This document shows, piece after piece, positions 18,521 through 27,999 of a stretch of DNA of 64,000 nucleotides. Under the pieces are notes generated by a model. That model saw only the letters and a list, made by a program, of their open reading frames with translations. It was not told where the DNA came from and did no database searches. Position numbers and translations under genes: made by a program. The first letter of the stretch is position 1. Every line of letters begins with the position of its first letter. The stretch comes from Leptolyngbya sp. NIES-3755 (lineage in GTDB: Bacteria; Cyanobacteriota; Cyanobacteriia; Leptolyngbyales; Leptolyngbyaceae): assembly GCA_001548435.1 (NCBI GenBank), contig AP017308.1:4101030-4165029 (forward strand), in the 5' to 3' direction.

Positions 18521-21209
18521 GCTGCTTCTCCGATCGATTCGGGAGTGTGAAATAAAAGGTGCTGCCCTGTCCAAGAACACTTTCCGCCCAGATATTACCG
18601 CCATGCTGTTGAACAATGCTTTGACAAATTGCTAATCCGAGTCCGGTTCCTCCTTTTTGGCGAGAATCCGACACATCCACTTGCTGAAATCGCCCAAAAA
18701 TCGTTTCAAGCTTGTCCGGGGGAATGCCGCGACCGTGATCTTTTACTTGGAACTGAACGGCATTGGGTTGGGAATGGACTGAGACTGAAACGGTACAATG
18801 CGAGGGAGAGAATTTGATCGCGTTGCTTAAGAGATTGGTCAGGGTTTGAATGATGGCATCCGGAGCAGCCCAGACTTGAATTGGGGTGGGTTCGATCGAT
18901 AAAGCGATCGCGGTTTGATCAGCGATCGCGCTTACACCTTCAACGGCTTTTTGCATTAACTCTTGAGCCATGCAGTGTTCTTTGGTCAGTTCTACTTTAC
19001 CGGAATCGAGCCGTTCTAAGTCGAGAATGTCATTCACTAGCCGCACTAAGCGATCGCTGTTCATTGATGCAAGCTGTAACATTCGTTTTGCTTTTTCTGG
19101 TCGCTGATCATACACTCCGGTTTCGAGCAGACCTAAACAGCCTTGAATTGCAGTTAATGGTGTTCGCAGTTCATGACTAACCACTGAGATAAACTCATTT
19201 TTTAAGCGATCGATATGATGACGATCGCTGATATCTCGAACCATCACTAACACTCGATCGCCCACGCTGATCACTCGCACTTCTTCGTATAGAAGCGTGT
19301 TAGATAGCTGAAACTGTTGTTCATAGATGATCACTCCGCCCGATTCCTGAGCTTGTTGAATGGCTTGAATTCTGGCTTGGGCAAGATCCGGCGGCAGCAA
19401 TTGAAAGGAGCTTTTACCGATCGCTTCTAATTTCGGATACAGATTCGGCTGACTGTCACTCTCGATCACATCCAGACAAGTTCCATCCGCATTCATCCAA
19501 ATAATCAAGTCAGGAATTGCTTTGAGAATTCGATTTTTAGTCGCTTCGCTTTCGGCTAAGGCTTGCTCGGCTTGTTTCCGTGCGGTGTTGTCGATCGCGA
19601 CTCCGGTGACAATCCAACCTGTTTGATCTCGACGAAATCGGACAGAATCTAGAATCCAGCGCAGTGTTCCGTCTTTGTGATAAAAACGATACTCGGTTGA
19701 AAATGACCCTTCGTTAGATTGCGGCGGCATCTTTGACAAAATCGCGGCTTGATCATCGGGATGTATACGCGATCGCCAAAGTAACGGATCATTCATGAAT
19801 TCTTCTGCGGTGTAGCCAAAAACTGCCGCATTACTCGGTGAAAAATATTCATAGGTGATTTGCCCTTGATCAATCCGAAACCGACAAATCGCCGTAATCG
19901 TGCTGCTGAGAATGTCATTTAATCGAGTCTGAGTCTGATCAAACGAGTGTTGAATCCGATCTGCCATTGCAGCAAACGATCGATTGAGCAGTTGCAATTC
20001 TGCGATCGCGCTCTGGGGTTGGCTCTCTTCATTCCAATCGCCGTGGGCAAGAGCAACACTCGCGCTTCCCAAGTTTCTGATCGGCTGCACAATCGATCGG
20101 GTAAGCCAGAGTCCGACGAGGATCGAACCGAGCAATGCACCAAGACTGAGAAACAGCGTCGATCGAGTATTTGCGCTGATCTGCTCCATAAAGTCTGCTT
20201 CTGGCACAATCACCAGAACAAGCCAATCAATCCCGCGTGGATCAACCAGCGGAAACACTTGTAAAAAATAGTTCGATCGATCAAACCGCGTTACAAATTG
20301 CTGAGGTTGGGTGATGCGTTCTAAACCGCCTTGAGCTTGAAGATAAGTTGCACTGTGTTTGAGCAACGGCGCATCAGTGTCGAACACAGAACGGCGTTTG
20401 GGTTGTCCGGTAGAGTCAGTCACAAACGGCTCTTTTGTGGTCGAAGACGCGACAAAGGAACCATTGCGCTCCACAATAAACACTTGTCCCGATCGACTAA
20501 TCGTGCGTGTTCTCAGGTATTGACTAATATCTGAAAGTACCAGTGAAGTTCCGAGAACATAACGCAGACTGCCATTGGGATTATAGATAGGAAGTGCCGC
20601 ATTCGTTCCGATCACAGGAGCCGCTTTCCAAGCAAAAATTGGACTCCATACGGCTTGCTTGTTTCGCACTGCTGCTTGATACCAAGGACGATCACGCGGG
20701 TCAAAGTTACCCGGAGGCGCTAGAGATTGTTCGCGATCGCATTGTTGGTTCAAGCGAGCGGCTCGAACTGTACGATCGACTGAAACTTGGCGTTGATGAA
20801 CTGCGATCTGTCCATCGGGGGCGCGAACAATTCCGATAAAGTTTCCTTCAGGATCACTCAAGTGCGTGGCACTCACACTCGGATACAGTTGAAGCTGGCG
20901 GCAAAGATATTGTTCTAACCGATTTGAAGCCGTGAGTCCGAATGTTCCGATCGCATTCGCATGGTTCTCGTTCACGAGATGCGCGGTGTTGAGATAAGAC
21001 CGAATGTGAGTTTCAGCCCGGTGTTCGACTTCTTGAATGTATTGCTGTGCAAGATGACGAACCGATCGCTGTCCGTTCTGCCAAGACAGATAGCCAATTA
21101 ATCCACTCGTACTCACGGTAAGTAAGACAAATGGAATCGTCAAAACCAGGCGTAGAGGGATATTTGGGCTATGATGTTTTTTACCTCGAAGGCGATCGAA
21201 CAACATCAT
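18495..21209 (-). CDS. dCache-HAMP-PAS-PAS histidine kinase (cassette B)
   Basis: A 904-residue sensor kinase. TM1 is near residue 20-45. A large periplasmic dCache_1-like sensor follows (DPRDRPWYQAAV near 170, LGTSLVLSDISQYL). TM2 is near 350-370, then HAMP (NLGSASVALAHGDW), two PAS units, HisKA with SHELRTPLTA (near 678) and an ATPase with NLLSNAIKFSP, DHGRGIPPDK and GGTGLGLA. Cache domains bind small extracellular ligands. The gene overlaps the upstream regulator by 4 nt and the downstream receiver by 26 nt. The catalytic half closely resembles that of cassette A, but the sensor half differs. Confidence 0.95.
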   Translation of the reverse strand: MMLFDRLRGKKHHSPNIPLRLVLTIPFVLLTVSTSGLIGYLSWQNGQRSVRHLAQQYIQEVEHRAETHIRSYLNTAHLVNENHANAIGTFGLTASNRLEQYLCRQLQLYPSVSATHLSDPEGNFIGIVRAPDGQIAVHQRQVSVDRTVRAARLNQQCDREQSLAPPGNFDPRDRPWYQAAVRNKQAVWSPIFAWKAAPVIGTNAALPIYNPNGSLRYVLGTSLVLSDISQYLRTRTISRSGQVFIVERNGSFVASSTTKEPFVTDSTGQPKRRSVFDTDAPLLKHSATYLQAQGGLERITQPQQFVTRFDRSNYFLQVFPLVDPRGIDWLVLVIVPEADFMEQISANTRSTLFLSLGALLGSILVGLWLTRSIVQPIRNLGSASVALAHGDWNEESQPQSAIAELQLLNRSFAAMADRIQHSFDQTQTRLNDILSSTITAICRFRIDQGQITYEYFSPSNAAVFGYTAEEFMNDPLLWRSRIHPDDQAAILSKMPPQSNEGSFSTEYRFYHKDGTLRWILDSVRFRRDQTGWIVTGVAIDNTARKQAEQALAESEATKNRILKAIPDLIIWMNADGTCLDVIESDSQPNLYPKLEAIGKSSFQLLPPDLAQARIQAIQQAQESGGVIIYEQQFQLSNTLLYEEVRVISVGDRVLVMVRDISDRHHIDRLKNEFISVVSHELRTPLTAIQGCLGLLETGVYDQRPEKAKRMLQLASMNSDRLVRLVNDILDLERLDSGKVELTKEHCMAQELMQKAVEGVSAIADQTAIALSIEPTPIQVWAAPDAIIQTLTNLLSNAIKFSPSHCTVSVSVHSQPNAVQFQVKDHGRGIPPDKLETIFGRFQQVDVSDSRQKGGTGLGLAICQSIVQQHGGNIWAESVLGQGSTFYFTLPNRSEKQHGEANFSD

Positions 21210-22204
21210 GATTTCGTCACGGCACTGGTAATTAACGCTTGTGGAGGCTGAGTGAGTTCTTGCTTTAATTGTTGAATCAATGCGAAAAGATGCGATCGCT
21301 CCACTGCACTAAATGACTGTTTCTGAGTTAGTAACTGTTCAATCGATCGAGCAATGGTTGATCCGGTTTCGTATCCGAATGAGCCTAAAGCTCCGGTTAG
21401 CTTGTGTGCTTCTTCGGCAGCACTGTGAGGATCTGATCGAATCGATTGTTCTAATTGATCAATTCGGGCAGCAAATGTATTTTGATACTGTGCTAGAACT
21501 TGATGAATTGCGGTTAACTCAACAAGTGGTGCAGGTCGGAGTCGATATCCCATTCCGTAAACGGTTTCCAGCAAATCTGCCCGCATTCCAGCCGCTTTAA
21601 GTTTACGCCGCAGATCTTTGATCAAATTCGTTACAGTACCTTCACCGGGACACGCAGCGATCGACCACAAGCGATCGATAATTTCGCTCCGACTAAATGC
21701 CCGTTGCGGATGTCGCAAAAACAAGACCAGCAAACTATACTCTTTCGGAGATAAAGCGACGGGTTGCCCAGCATACAAGACTTCTGCTGAATCGAGATTG
21801 ACTTCTAATCTTCCCCAGTTCAGCACCGTCGGTGAGAGTTGGATTTCTCCGCGCCGCAGTAATGCCCGGATTCGCGCTAACAATTCAGGGAAATCACAAG
21901 GCTTGGTTAAGTAGTCATCTGCGCCTGCATCGAGTCCCCGAACAATGTCTGCGCTCGAATCTTTTGCGGTGAGTAGCAAGATTGGTTTGTGGCACTGCTG
22001 CGATCGCAATTGACGACAAAGGCTAATCCCATCTAGCTTGGGGATCATCAAATCCAATAAGATCAAGTCATAGTCCCAGTCGGTCGCCAGCGATAGTCCC
22101 ACCTGTCCATCGATCGCAACATCAACCACATAATGATGAGCAGATAGAGTCTCTGACAATAAATCTGCGATCGCTGAGTCATCCTCAACCAATAGAATTT
22201 TCAT
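21206..22204 (-). CDS. REC-wHTH-HPt regulator (cassette B)
   Basis: A 332-residue regulator with REC (Asp51 in LLDLMIPKLDG), an OmpR-type winged helix (LSPKEYSLLVLFL, TVYGMGYRLRP) and a C-terminal HPt domain with EEAHKLTGALGSFG carrying the His. It is colinear with the first half of the cassette A regulator but lacks the two extra receivers. ATG at 22204 begins MKILLVEDDS; the longer frame to 22327 adds a non-conserved leader. Its TGA overlaps the kinase ATG by 4 nt. Confidence 0.94.
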   Translation of the reverse strand: MKILLVEDDSAIADLLSETLSAHHYVVDVAIDGQVGLSLATDWDYDLILLDLMIPKLDGISLCRQLRSQQCHKPILLLTAKDSSADIVRGLDAGADDYLTKPCDFPELLARIRALLRRGEIQLSPTVLNWGRLEVNLDSAEVLYAGQPVALSPKEYSLLVLFLRHPQRAFSRSEIIDRLWSIAACPGEGTVTNLIKDLRRKLKAAGMRADLLETVYGMGYRLRPAPLVELTAIHQVLAQYQNTFAARIDQLEQSIRSDPHSAAEEAHKLTGALGSFGYETGSTIARSIEQLLTQKQSFSAVERSHLFALIQQLKQELTQPPQALITSAVTKS

Positions 22205-22285
22205 AATGGCGACTTGCTTAAATGCGGTTGATTTCCTCAAGCCAGTGCCTAAAGAAATCTCAGTAATCTTTTTCGATCGGTAAAA

Positions 22286-22291
22286 ATTATA
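22286..22291 (-). promoter_or_regulatory. Candidate -10 box upstream of cassette B
   Basis: A perfect TATAAT on the minus strand lies about 80 nt before the regulator's ATG at 22204. I see no good -35 box at the usual distance, so this could be an activator-dependent promoter or chance. Confidence 0.35.
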
Positions 22292-22377
22292 CGTCAGTAT
22301 TTTGTAGAAATTGTTCCGCTTTAGCATCTGTCTATAGATAGAGGCTAGAAGTATTAATATTCCCCGACGACAGAATG

Positions 22378-23706
22378 CTAATCAACGGCGAAAAGTTCTT
22401 CAGCCGATGAGGGATGAATCGCGATCGCGCTATCTATCTCAGATTTCGTAATGCCCTTTTTCATCGCTAAGCTAAATCCCTGAATCATCTCTGTGGCATC
22501 TTCTCCGACAAGATGAATGCCAACAATGCGATCGTCGTAAGTAACGTATTTTACAACGCTCCGGGATTTCTGCTGAGTCAACGTCTCGAACAGTGGCGTG
22601 AATTCGGACTGGTAACATCGAATACGATCGCCAAATTGCTCTCGTGCTTCCGATTCAGTTAATCCAATCATCGCAGCTTCCGGGCGAGAACAAACCGCAG
22701 ACGGAACCAATGAATCGATTTGGGATGGTTGACTGTTAAATACCGTTTCTGCAAACGCTTTTCCTTCGGCTCGTGCAACCGGAGTGAGTTGTTTTCGATT
22801 GATACAGTCGCCGACTGCATAGATGTTTGGAATGTTCGTGCGGCTGAACTCGTCTACCGCGATTGCTTTCTTATCAAACTCAACTCCAACCGTTTCTAAA
22901 CCAAGATTTTCTAGATTTGGAGCGCGACCGATCGCACACAGAACAGTATCAACAGTGAGAATATCAGAACTATCTCCAGTTAAATGGAGTTGAATTTCAT
23001 TGTTCACACGCTCGATCTTATCGGCTGTGGTGTTGCAGTAGATTTGAATTCCTCGATCGATCAATCTTTGTTTTACAGTCGTGCTGATCATTTCATCAAA
23101 CCCTTCGAGAATCATTTCTCCATGATTCATCAAAGTAACTTCCACACCAAAACCACGCATTACACTAGAAAATTCAATTCCGATGTATCCACCACCGATC
23201 ACAGCTAATCGCTTTGGTAATTGTTTGAGCTTGAACATCTCTTCTGAAGTAATTGTATGTTCGATGCCTGTGATTTTTGGTTTAGAAGGCTTTCCACCGA
23301 CTGCAATGAGGATTTTATCTGCGGTGAATTTTTGATCATTTACTGCGATCGTATGTTGATCAATTAACTGTGCTGCACCGCGAATAATTTCAACGCCCTT
23401 CTTTTCTAGTGCGGATTGTTGAACGTGTCGGAGACGATCGAGTTCGCGATCGCGAATCTGTTTGAAGCGTTGCCAGTTAAATTCGAGCGTGGGCTTTGTC
23501 CAGCCGTAGTCTTCTGCTTGATTAGCAAGAGCGGCAAAATCGGCAGCGTAGACCATGAGCTTTTTGGGAATGCAACCGAGATTCGTGCAGGTTCCGCCGA
23601 GATGGGAGGATTCAGCGATCGCGACTTTTGCGCCATACTGTGCGGCTCGTTTGGCGGCAGAAAGTCCACCCGGTCCCGCCCCAATCACAAATAGGTCATA
23701 GTTCAT
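22378..23706 (-). CDS. gor: Glutathione-disulfide reductase-like flavoenzyme
   Basis: A 442-residue class I pyridine-nucleotide disulfide oxidoreductase. It has FAD-binding GAGPGGLSAA (9-18), redox-active Cys40 and Cys45 in GGTCTNLGCIPKK, dinucleotide-binding GGGYIGIEF, the second FAD motif YAVGDC and a C-terminal HPSSAEELF carrying the catalytic His-Glu pair. It would reduce glutathione disulfide in the cytosol. One oddity is the segment after the second Rossmann motif, which reads LMNHGEMILEGFDE. It lacks the arginines that bind the NADPH 2'-phosphate in well-studied enzymes, so coenzyme choice or even the exact substrate is uncertain. Confidence 0.85.
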   Translation of the reverse strand: MNYDLFVIGAGPGGLSAAKRAAQYGAKVAIAESSHLGGTCTNLGCIPKKLMVYAADFAALANQAEDYGWTKPTLEFNWQRFKQIRDRELDRLRHVQQSALEKKGVEIIRGAAQLIDQHTIAVNDQKFTADKILIAVGGKPSKPKITGIEHTITSEEMFKLKQLPKRLAVIGGGYIGIEFSSVMRGFGVEVTLMNHGEMILEGFDEMISTTVKQRLIDRGIQIYCNTTADKIERVNNEIQLHLTGDSSDILTVDTVLCAIGRAPNLENLGLETVGVEFDKKAIAVDEFSRTNIPNIYAVGDCINRKQLTPVARAEGKAFAETVFNSQPSQIDSLVPSAVCSRPEAAMIGLTESEAREQFGDRIRCYQSEFTPLFETLTQQKSRSVVKYVTYDDRIVGIHLVGEDATEMIQGFSLAMKKGITKSEIDSAIAIHPSSAEELFAVD

Positions 23707-23865
23707 AGCTGTTGGTTGTCGATTTTACCTGGAATGTAAGTTAAGACTACGCTGGATTTCTACTACCAAAAGAAAGGTTCGCGATCGAGCAAGGGCAACC
23801 ACAGATAGAGGATGGCAAGCATTTAGACCGCTACGATCAACTTCAATGTTCTGGCGGAAAAACTA

Positions 23866-24087
23866 ATGAGTGAGAAATTGAAAAAGGGCGACCATGTAGA
23901 GTGGAATACCTCTGGTGGCAAAACGGAAGGCGACATTAAAGAAATCATCACTGAGCCAACCGATTTTAAGGGACATCATTTTGAAGCATCGAAAGAGAAT
24001 CCTGAGTATTTAGTCGAAAGTTCAAAGAGTGGAAAAGATGCCATTCATAAAGAAGAACAATTGAAAAAGTCGAAGGAGAAAAAGTAA
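23866..24087 (+). CDS. DUF2945 (HVA1-type TUDOR-like) protein
   Basis: A 73-residue protein with KKGDHVEWNTSGGKTEGDI, NPEYLVESSKSGKDAIHKE and a lysine-rich tail. This matches the DUF2945 family, described as a hypervirulence-associated TUDOR-like domain; its bacterial function is unknown. Its TAA shares one base with the next ATG, so it forms a translationally coupled pair with the DUF3140 gene. Confidence 0.85.
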   Translation: MSEKLKKGDHVEWNTSGGKTEGDIKEIITEPTDFKGHHFEASKENPEYLVESSKSGKDAIHKEEQLKKSKEKK

Positions 24088-24437
24088 TGGCTCAACATAC
24101 TGCTACGCAAAATCAAGAGACTCTTAAAGAGTTTCAAGAAGCAGTGAATATGTCAGCCAAAGAATTAGAAACTTGGCTAGAAACCGAAGAATCACTATCG
24201 GTTGGAATGAAAAGTAGCGAGGATGCGGAATCAACTGGACACCAATCAGGTAGAAAAACGGTTGAGGTTTTACATAAGAAGAAATCAGATTACGATGAGT
24301 CAGATTTTAATCACATGAGACGGGTCGTGAGCTATGTTCATCGGCATTTAGCAGAAAAACCCGACGGTGATATCGAACATACTCGGTGGCGGTATTCGCT
24401 CAAAAATTGGGGACATGAACCGCTGAAAGATAAGTAA
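24087..24437 (+). CDS. DUF3140 family protein
   Basis: A 116-residue charged protein with SGRKTVEVLHKKKSDYDESD, an HMRRVVSYVHRHLA helix and the C-terminal WRYSLKNWGHEP signature of DUF3140. The function is unknown. It overlaps the DUF2945 gene by one base, so the two small soluble proteins are probably made together. Downstream, two HIP1 octamers (24447-24454 and 24463-24470) could pair as an 8-bp hairpin, but there is no T run after it. Confidence 0.85.
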   Translation: MAQHTATQNQETLKEFQEAVNMSAKELETWLETEESLSVGMKSSEDAESTGHQSGRKTVEVLHKKKSDYDESDFNHMRRVVSYVHRHLAEKPDGDIEHTRWRYSLKNWGHEPLKDK

Positions 24438-24497
24438 TTTTTGAATGCGATCGCGCTTTTTAGCGATCGCGATATTAACCCTATAAATTAGACGATT

Positions 24498-25514
24498 ATG
24501 ACCCCTGAACTTGGATTAGTGTGTATTTCTGCATCAAAAACGGTGCGATTCAAAACAATTACACGCAAGCGATTACTACAGTTTGATTTAGTCGAGCAGG
24601 AACGATTGTTGCGCGAATTGTATGCAGAAAATTTGCGGCGATTGGGAATAGCGATCGAGTTTTGTGCTGCAAATAAAATCGGATTGTATCGACTAAGTTC
24701 GGGGTTATTTCCATTTGCAGATGATCCGATGGGAGCTTCAATTTTAGATGAGTTTGCGGAAGGAATGGGATTAGTCGGAGAGCAAGCAAGTCAGCTTAAA
24801 GTTCGATTAGTTTTGCATCCAGATCAGTTTGTGGTGTTGAGTTCTGATCGCCCAGAAGTAATCGAAAATAGCATCAAGATTTTAACGATGCACGCTCGGA
24901 TTTTTGATTTATTGGGATTACCGCGATCGCCTTGGGCATTGATGAACATTCACGGCGGAAAAGGCGATCGAGCAGAGCGATTGATCGAGTCGATTCGGAA
25001 CTTACCAGAAAATATTCGATCGCGACTCACACTGGAGAATGATGAATACACTTACGGATCAGAGCAAATTGCTGAAGTCTGTAAGGCAGCAGGAGTTCCG
25101 CATTTGTTTGATGCTCATCATCATGTGATTCATGAGAAGGTTGAGAGCTATGAAGATGAGAGTGTAGTTCGAGCGTTTGAAATTGCTCGATCGACTTGGG
25201 AGAATCCGGATTGGCAAGTGGTTCATATTTCTAATGGGGCTGAGACCTTTTTGGATCAGAAACATAGTGACTACATTACAGTAATGCCGAGTTGCTATCG
25301 TCAAGCACCTTGGATTGAGATTGAAGCGAAACAGAAGGAGTTTGCGATTCAGAAGCTACAAGAAGAATGGTTGTATTCGGATTTGAATGTGTTGTCGCCT
25401 GTGGTTGTTGAGACTGAGGAGAAGAAGGAAGAAGAGATTCAGGTTGAAGCGATTACTCCATCGACTCAGGATGAGGAACCTTCGGATTTGATGGAGCAGG
25501 CGGTTTCGGTGTAG
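24498..25514 (+). CDS. uvsE: UV DNA damage endonuclease
   Basis: A 338-residue UvsE/UVDE enzyme that nicks DNA 5' to UV photoproducts, starting a repair route independent of UvrABC and photolyase. The TIM-barrel metal ligands can be followed in LHPDQFVVLSS, MNIHGGKGD, LTLENDEYTYG, FDAHHHV and VVHISNG. The last 40 residues are an acidic, low-complexity tail rich in Glu that is not part of the core fold. It is likely monocistronic and is followed by a copy of the dispersed hairpin repeat. Confidence 0.95.
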   Translation: MTPELGLVCISASKTVRFKTITRKRLLQFDLVEQERLLRELYAENLRRLGIAIEFCAANKIGLYRLSSGLFPFADDPMGASILDEFAEGMGLVGEQASQLKVRLVLHPDQFVVLSSDRPEVIENSIKILTMHARIFDLLGLPRSPWALMNIHGGKGDRAERLIESIRNLPENIRSRLTLENDEYTYGSEQIAEVCKAAGVPHLFDAHHHVIHEKVESYEDESVVRAFEIARSTWENPDWQVVHISNGAETFLDQKHSDYITVMPSCYRQAPWIEIEAKQKEFAIQKLQEEWLYSDLNVLSPVVVETEEKKEEEIQVEAITPSTQDEEPSDLMEQAVSV

Positions 25515-25543
25515 TTAGAAGTTGTTTGCTTCGTTGATTGACC

Positions 25544-25596
25544 GTCCCGGAATAGAATTCGGGGCTAACAGAACAAAGTCCACTAAAGGGGACTGA
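25544..25596 (+). repeat. Dispersed hairpin repeat, left-half copy (copy A)
   Basis: An imperfect palindrome around CCCGGAATAGAATTCGGGGC is followed by GCTAACAGAACAAAG and an AGTCC/GGACT stem (25577-25594). It corresponds to the left half of the full element at 47560. It sits between uvsE and the DHH gene, 26 nt before the latter's start. Confidence 0.65.
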
Positions 25597-25621
25597 AGAA
25601 CTCGAAATTTTGGGATGGGTT

Positions 25622-26701
25622 ATGGCTTTTACAGTTGATGCTACCGTTGGAACTCCGAATCAAGAAGCTGCAATTCAGGCTTTTAAGCAGTTCGTTTCGC
25701 AGATGTCGCATTCCTCTAGAGTTGTTGCAATCCACGACTCGGATGCGGATGGAGTAACGGCTGGAGTGGTTTGGCAACGAGTATTTGAACGATCGGGATT
25801 TGCTTCAGTCCATCGAGTCATTCCCGATCGGGAACGTAATGCCTGGACTCCGAATAATCGAGCTATCATTCAATCCTCAAATCCTGCTTATCTCTTTGTA
25901 ATGGACTTGGGCAGCCGTTCGGAACCTGTGATTTCTGGTGTTCCAACTTGCTTTATTGATCATCACCATCCCGAAGGTGTACCAGATGGCGATACTTTGA
26001 TTAGTGCTTACAATTGGGAACCCATTCCGAATACTTCCTTGATCATTTGGGAATTGGGACAAACGATCGCGGATATTTCCGACCTCGATTGGATTGCTGC
26101 GATCGGGACTTTGAGTGATTTAGGCGATCGCGCTCCTTTTGAACTACTAACCACTGCAAAACGCAAGTACACAGCAAAGTATCTCAAAGAAGCAACTGCC
26201 TTAATTAATGCCTCTCGACGCGCTTCACACTATGATCCTGAAGTGGCAGCACGAGCATTGTTGAATCATCCGAATCCGAAGGCATTAGTCAATTCTGATA
26301 GTGCGGATGTGCAACAACTACGATCGGCAAGAGAAGAAGTCAAAATCGCACTCGATGAAGCTCGAAAAGCGGCTCCAGTGTTTTCTGGCAATGTGGCTTT
26401 ACTCCGAATGAATTCACCGTGTCAGATTCATCCCTTGATTGCTCAGAGTTGGCGAGGTCGCTTGCCCAAGTTAGTTGTGATTGCTGCCAACGAAGGTTAT
26501 ATGCCGGGACGGGTGAACTTTGCAGCTCGATCGAATAGTGTGAATGTGCTCGAATTTCTTCGGAGTCAGACCATCTCGGCAGGTGAGGGGAGCTACGGAC
26601 ACGGACACGATCAGGCATCAGGTGGAAGTCTGAGCATCGAACTTTGGAATGAGTTACTCGCAAAACTAGGGTTTCCAGAGACAGTATTTGCAAAATCGTA
26701 A
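25622..26701 (+). CDS. DHH family phosphoesterase
   Basis: A 359-residue protein with the DHH motifs AIHDSDADGVTAG, FVMDLGS and the DHHHPEG signature, plus a C-terminal DHHA1-like part ending GHGHDQASGGSLS. Relatives include RecJ-type nucleases and nanoRNA or cyclic dinucleotide phosphodiesterases. It is shorter than RecJ and lacks its OB domain, so a small-substrate role is possible. ATG at 25622 (MAFTVDATVG) is preferred over 25610, with a GGGTT stretch just upstream. Confidence 0.9.
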   Translation: MAFTVDATVGTPNQEAAIQAFKQFVSQMSHSSRVVAIHDSDADGVTAGVVWQRVFERSGFASVHRVIPDRERNAWTPNNRAIIQSSNPAYLFVMDLGSRSEPVISGVPTCFIDHHHPEGVPDGDTLISAYNWEPIPNTSLIIWELGQTIADISDLDWIAAIGTLSDLGDRAPFELLTTAKRKYTAKYLKEATALINASRRASHYDPEVAARALLNHPNPKALVNSDSADVQQLRSAREEVKIALDEARKAAPVFSGNVALLRMNSPCQIHPLIAQSWRGRLPKLVVIAANEGYMPGRVNFAARSNSVNVLEFLRSQTISAGEGSYGHGHDQASGGSLSIELWNELLAKLGFPETVFAKS

Positions 26702-26803
26702 AACTACTCCATAGGAGTGATCGATCTCTCTCTAAGGTAGATGCAACTTCAAGTTTGAATAAACGAGCATAGAGATGAAAATCGAGTCATCCCTGAAAGA
26801 TAA

Positions 26804-27931
26804 ATGCACGGTAGTTTAGTCGCTCCTCTGCCAACCCAATTGATGCCAGAGGCAATCGAATCCATTGTTAAGAGTAATCCTTACTACAAGGCGGAACAAA
26901 CGTTTAGTGAACTGATCGAAGCTGAAAACTTAGATCAGCGACTCAATGAGTTTGAAGAGCAGATTCGGTACTTTGAAACCGCGCTGACTTTTGCACTTAA
27001 AGAAGCTTACGATCAAGCTCAAGGATCGGATGCAGCACATCTTTTCTTACAGCGAATTCTGTATAGAATCAATCGCTTGAACCTCTTTTGGTATGACGAT
27101 TTGACGCATTATGCAAATGAGCGATCGACATATTTACAAAAGGTTCGTAACGAAATCGAAGCCGCTTGGCAAGCTTGGGAACTAAAGCAGATTGATACTG
27201 AGGCTTATCACTCGGTTGATATCAAACAGGCATTGCTCGATCGATATCAAGCCGATCTCGATCCTGAACTCTCTGAAGAAGCCATTTATCTTCGTAAAGA
27301 GATGCCGTTTGAAGGCTATCGCTATCTTTTGGCAATCACTTCGTTTGATGGATTGGTCGAAGCAAGCCGTTTATCTCGAATTCTCGGTGGTGCTGCGAAT
27401 GAAGTTCAAGCAACTTTAACCAAAGTACTGCTCGAAGAATACGGTAATGGTCGTTTGTCGCGGAAACATTCCACTTTCTTCGCGAAGATGATGACCGAAT
27501 TGAGCCTCAGCACTCAACCTGAAGCTTACTTTGATCTGGTTCCCTGGGAAGCTTTAGCAACCACGAATCATAACTTCTTGCTGACGGAATGTAAGCGTCA
27601 TTTTCTGCGCTACAACGGCGGATTGGCTTATTTTGAAGTAGCAGGTCCTTCAGCGTATCGGAACTATCTCGCTGCGGCACAGAGACTTCAACTATCCGAG
27701 GGTGCAATGGGTTATTGGGACTTGCACATCAAAGAAGATGAAAGACATGGACGCTGGATGATCGAAAACGTGACGTTGCCTTTGGTTGATATGTATCCGC
27801 AACAAGCTTGGCAGTTGTTGTTGGGTTATGACCAAGAAAAACTCATGGGCGATCGAGCTGGAGCCGCGATCGTGGCAATGATCCGTCACGGAGTTGAGAC
27901 CGAATCGCTTCCCGCGATCGTACTGAATTAA
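26804..27931 (+). CDS. Iron-containing redox enzyme family protein (heme-oxygenase-like fold)
   Basis: A 375-residue, largely helical protein. The C-terminal half carries KEDERHGRWMIENV, with Glu and His residues spaced like metal ligands. Together with upstream acidic helices this resembles the heme-oxygenase-like diiron oxidase group annotated as iron-containing redox enzymes. Known members oxidise amino-acid or fatty-acid derivatives in natural product pathways; the substrate here is unknown. It opens a same-strand run of four enzyme genes. Confidence 0.75.
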   Translation: MHGSLVAPLPTQLMPEAIESIVKSNPYYKAEQTFSELIEAENLDQRLNEFEEQIRYFETALTFALKEAYDQAQGSDAAHLFLQRILYRINRLNLFWYDDLTHYANERSTYLQKVRNEIEAAWQAWELKQIDTEAYHSVDIKQALLDRYQADLDPELSEEAIYLRKEMPFEGYRYLLAITSFDGLVEASRLSRILGGAANEVQATLTKVLLEEYGNGRLSRKHSTFFAKMMTELSLSTQPEAYFDLVPWEALATTNHNFLLTECKRHFLRYNGGLAYFEVAGPSAYRNYLAAAQRLQLSEGAMGYWDLHIKEDERHGRWMIENVTLPLVDMYPQQAWQLLLGYDQEKLMGDRAGAAIVAMIRHGVETESLPAIVLN

Positions 27932-27941
27932 TCGAAGTTTG

Positions 27942-27972
27942 GGGCGGGCGCAATGTCCGCCCTCTGTTGTTG
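27942..27972 (+). terminator. Possible terminator after the redox gene
   Basis: GGGCGG (27942-27947) and CCGCCC (27957-27962) form a GC-rich 6-bp stem with a 9-nt loop, followed by a T-rich but interrupted tail (TCTGTTGTTGT). Confidence 0.45.
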
Positions 27973-27999
27973 TGATTTGAATTGATAGAGGATAGTACC

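Noticed and set aside
24447-24470. Perfect 8-bp hairpin between the DUF3140 and uvsE genes
   Set aside because: It consists of two self-complementary HIP1 octamers, so pairing is automatic. No T run follows, so I did not call it a terminator.
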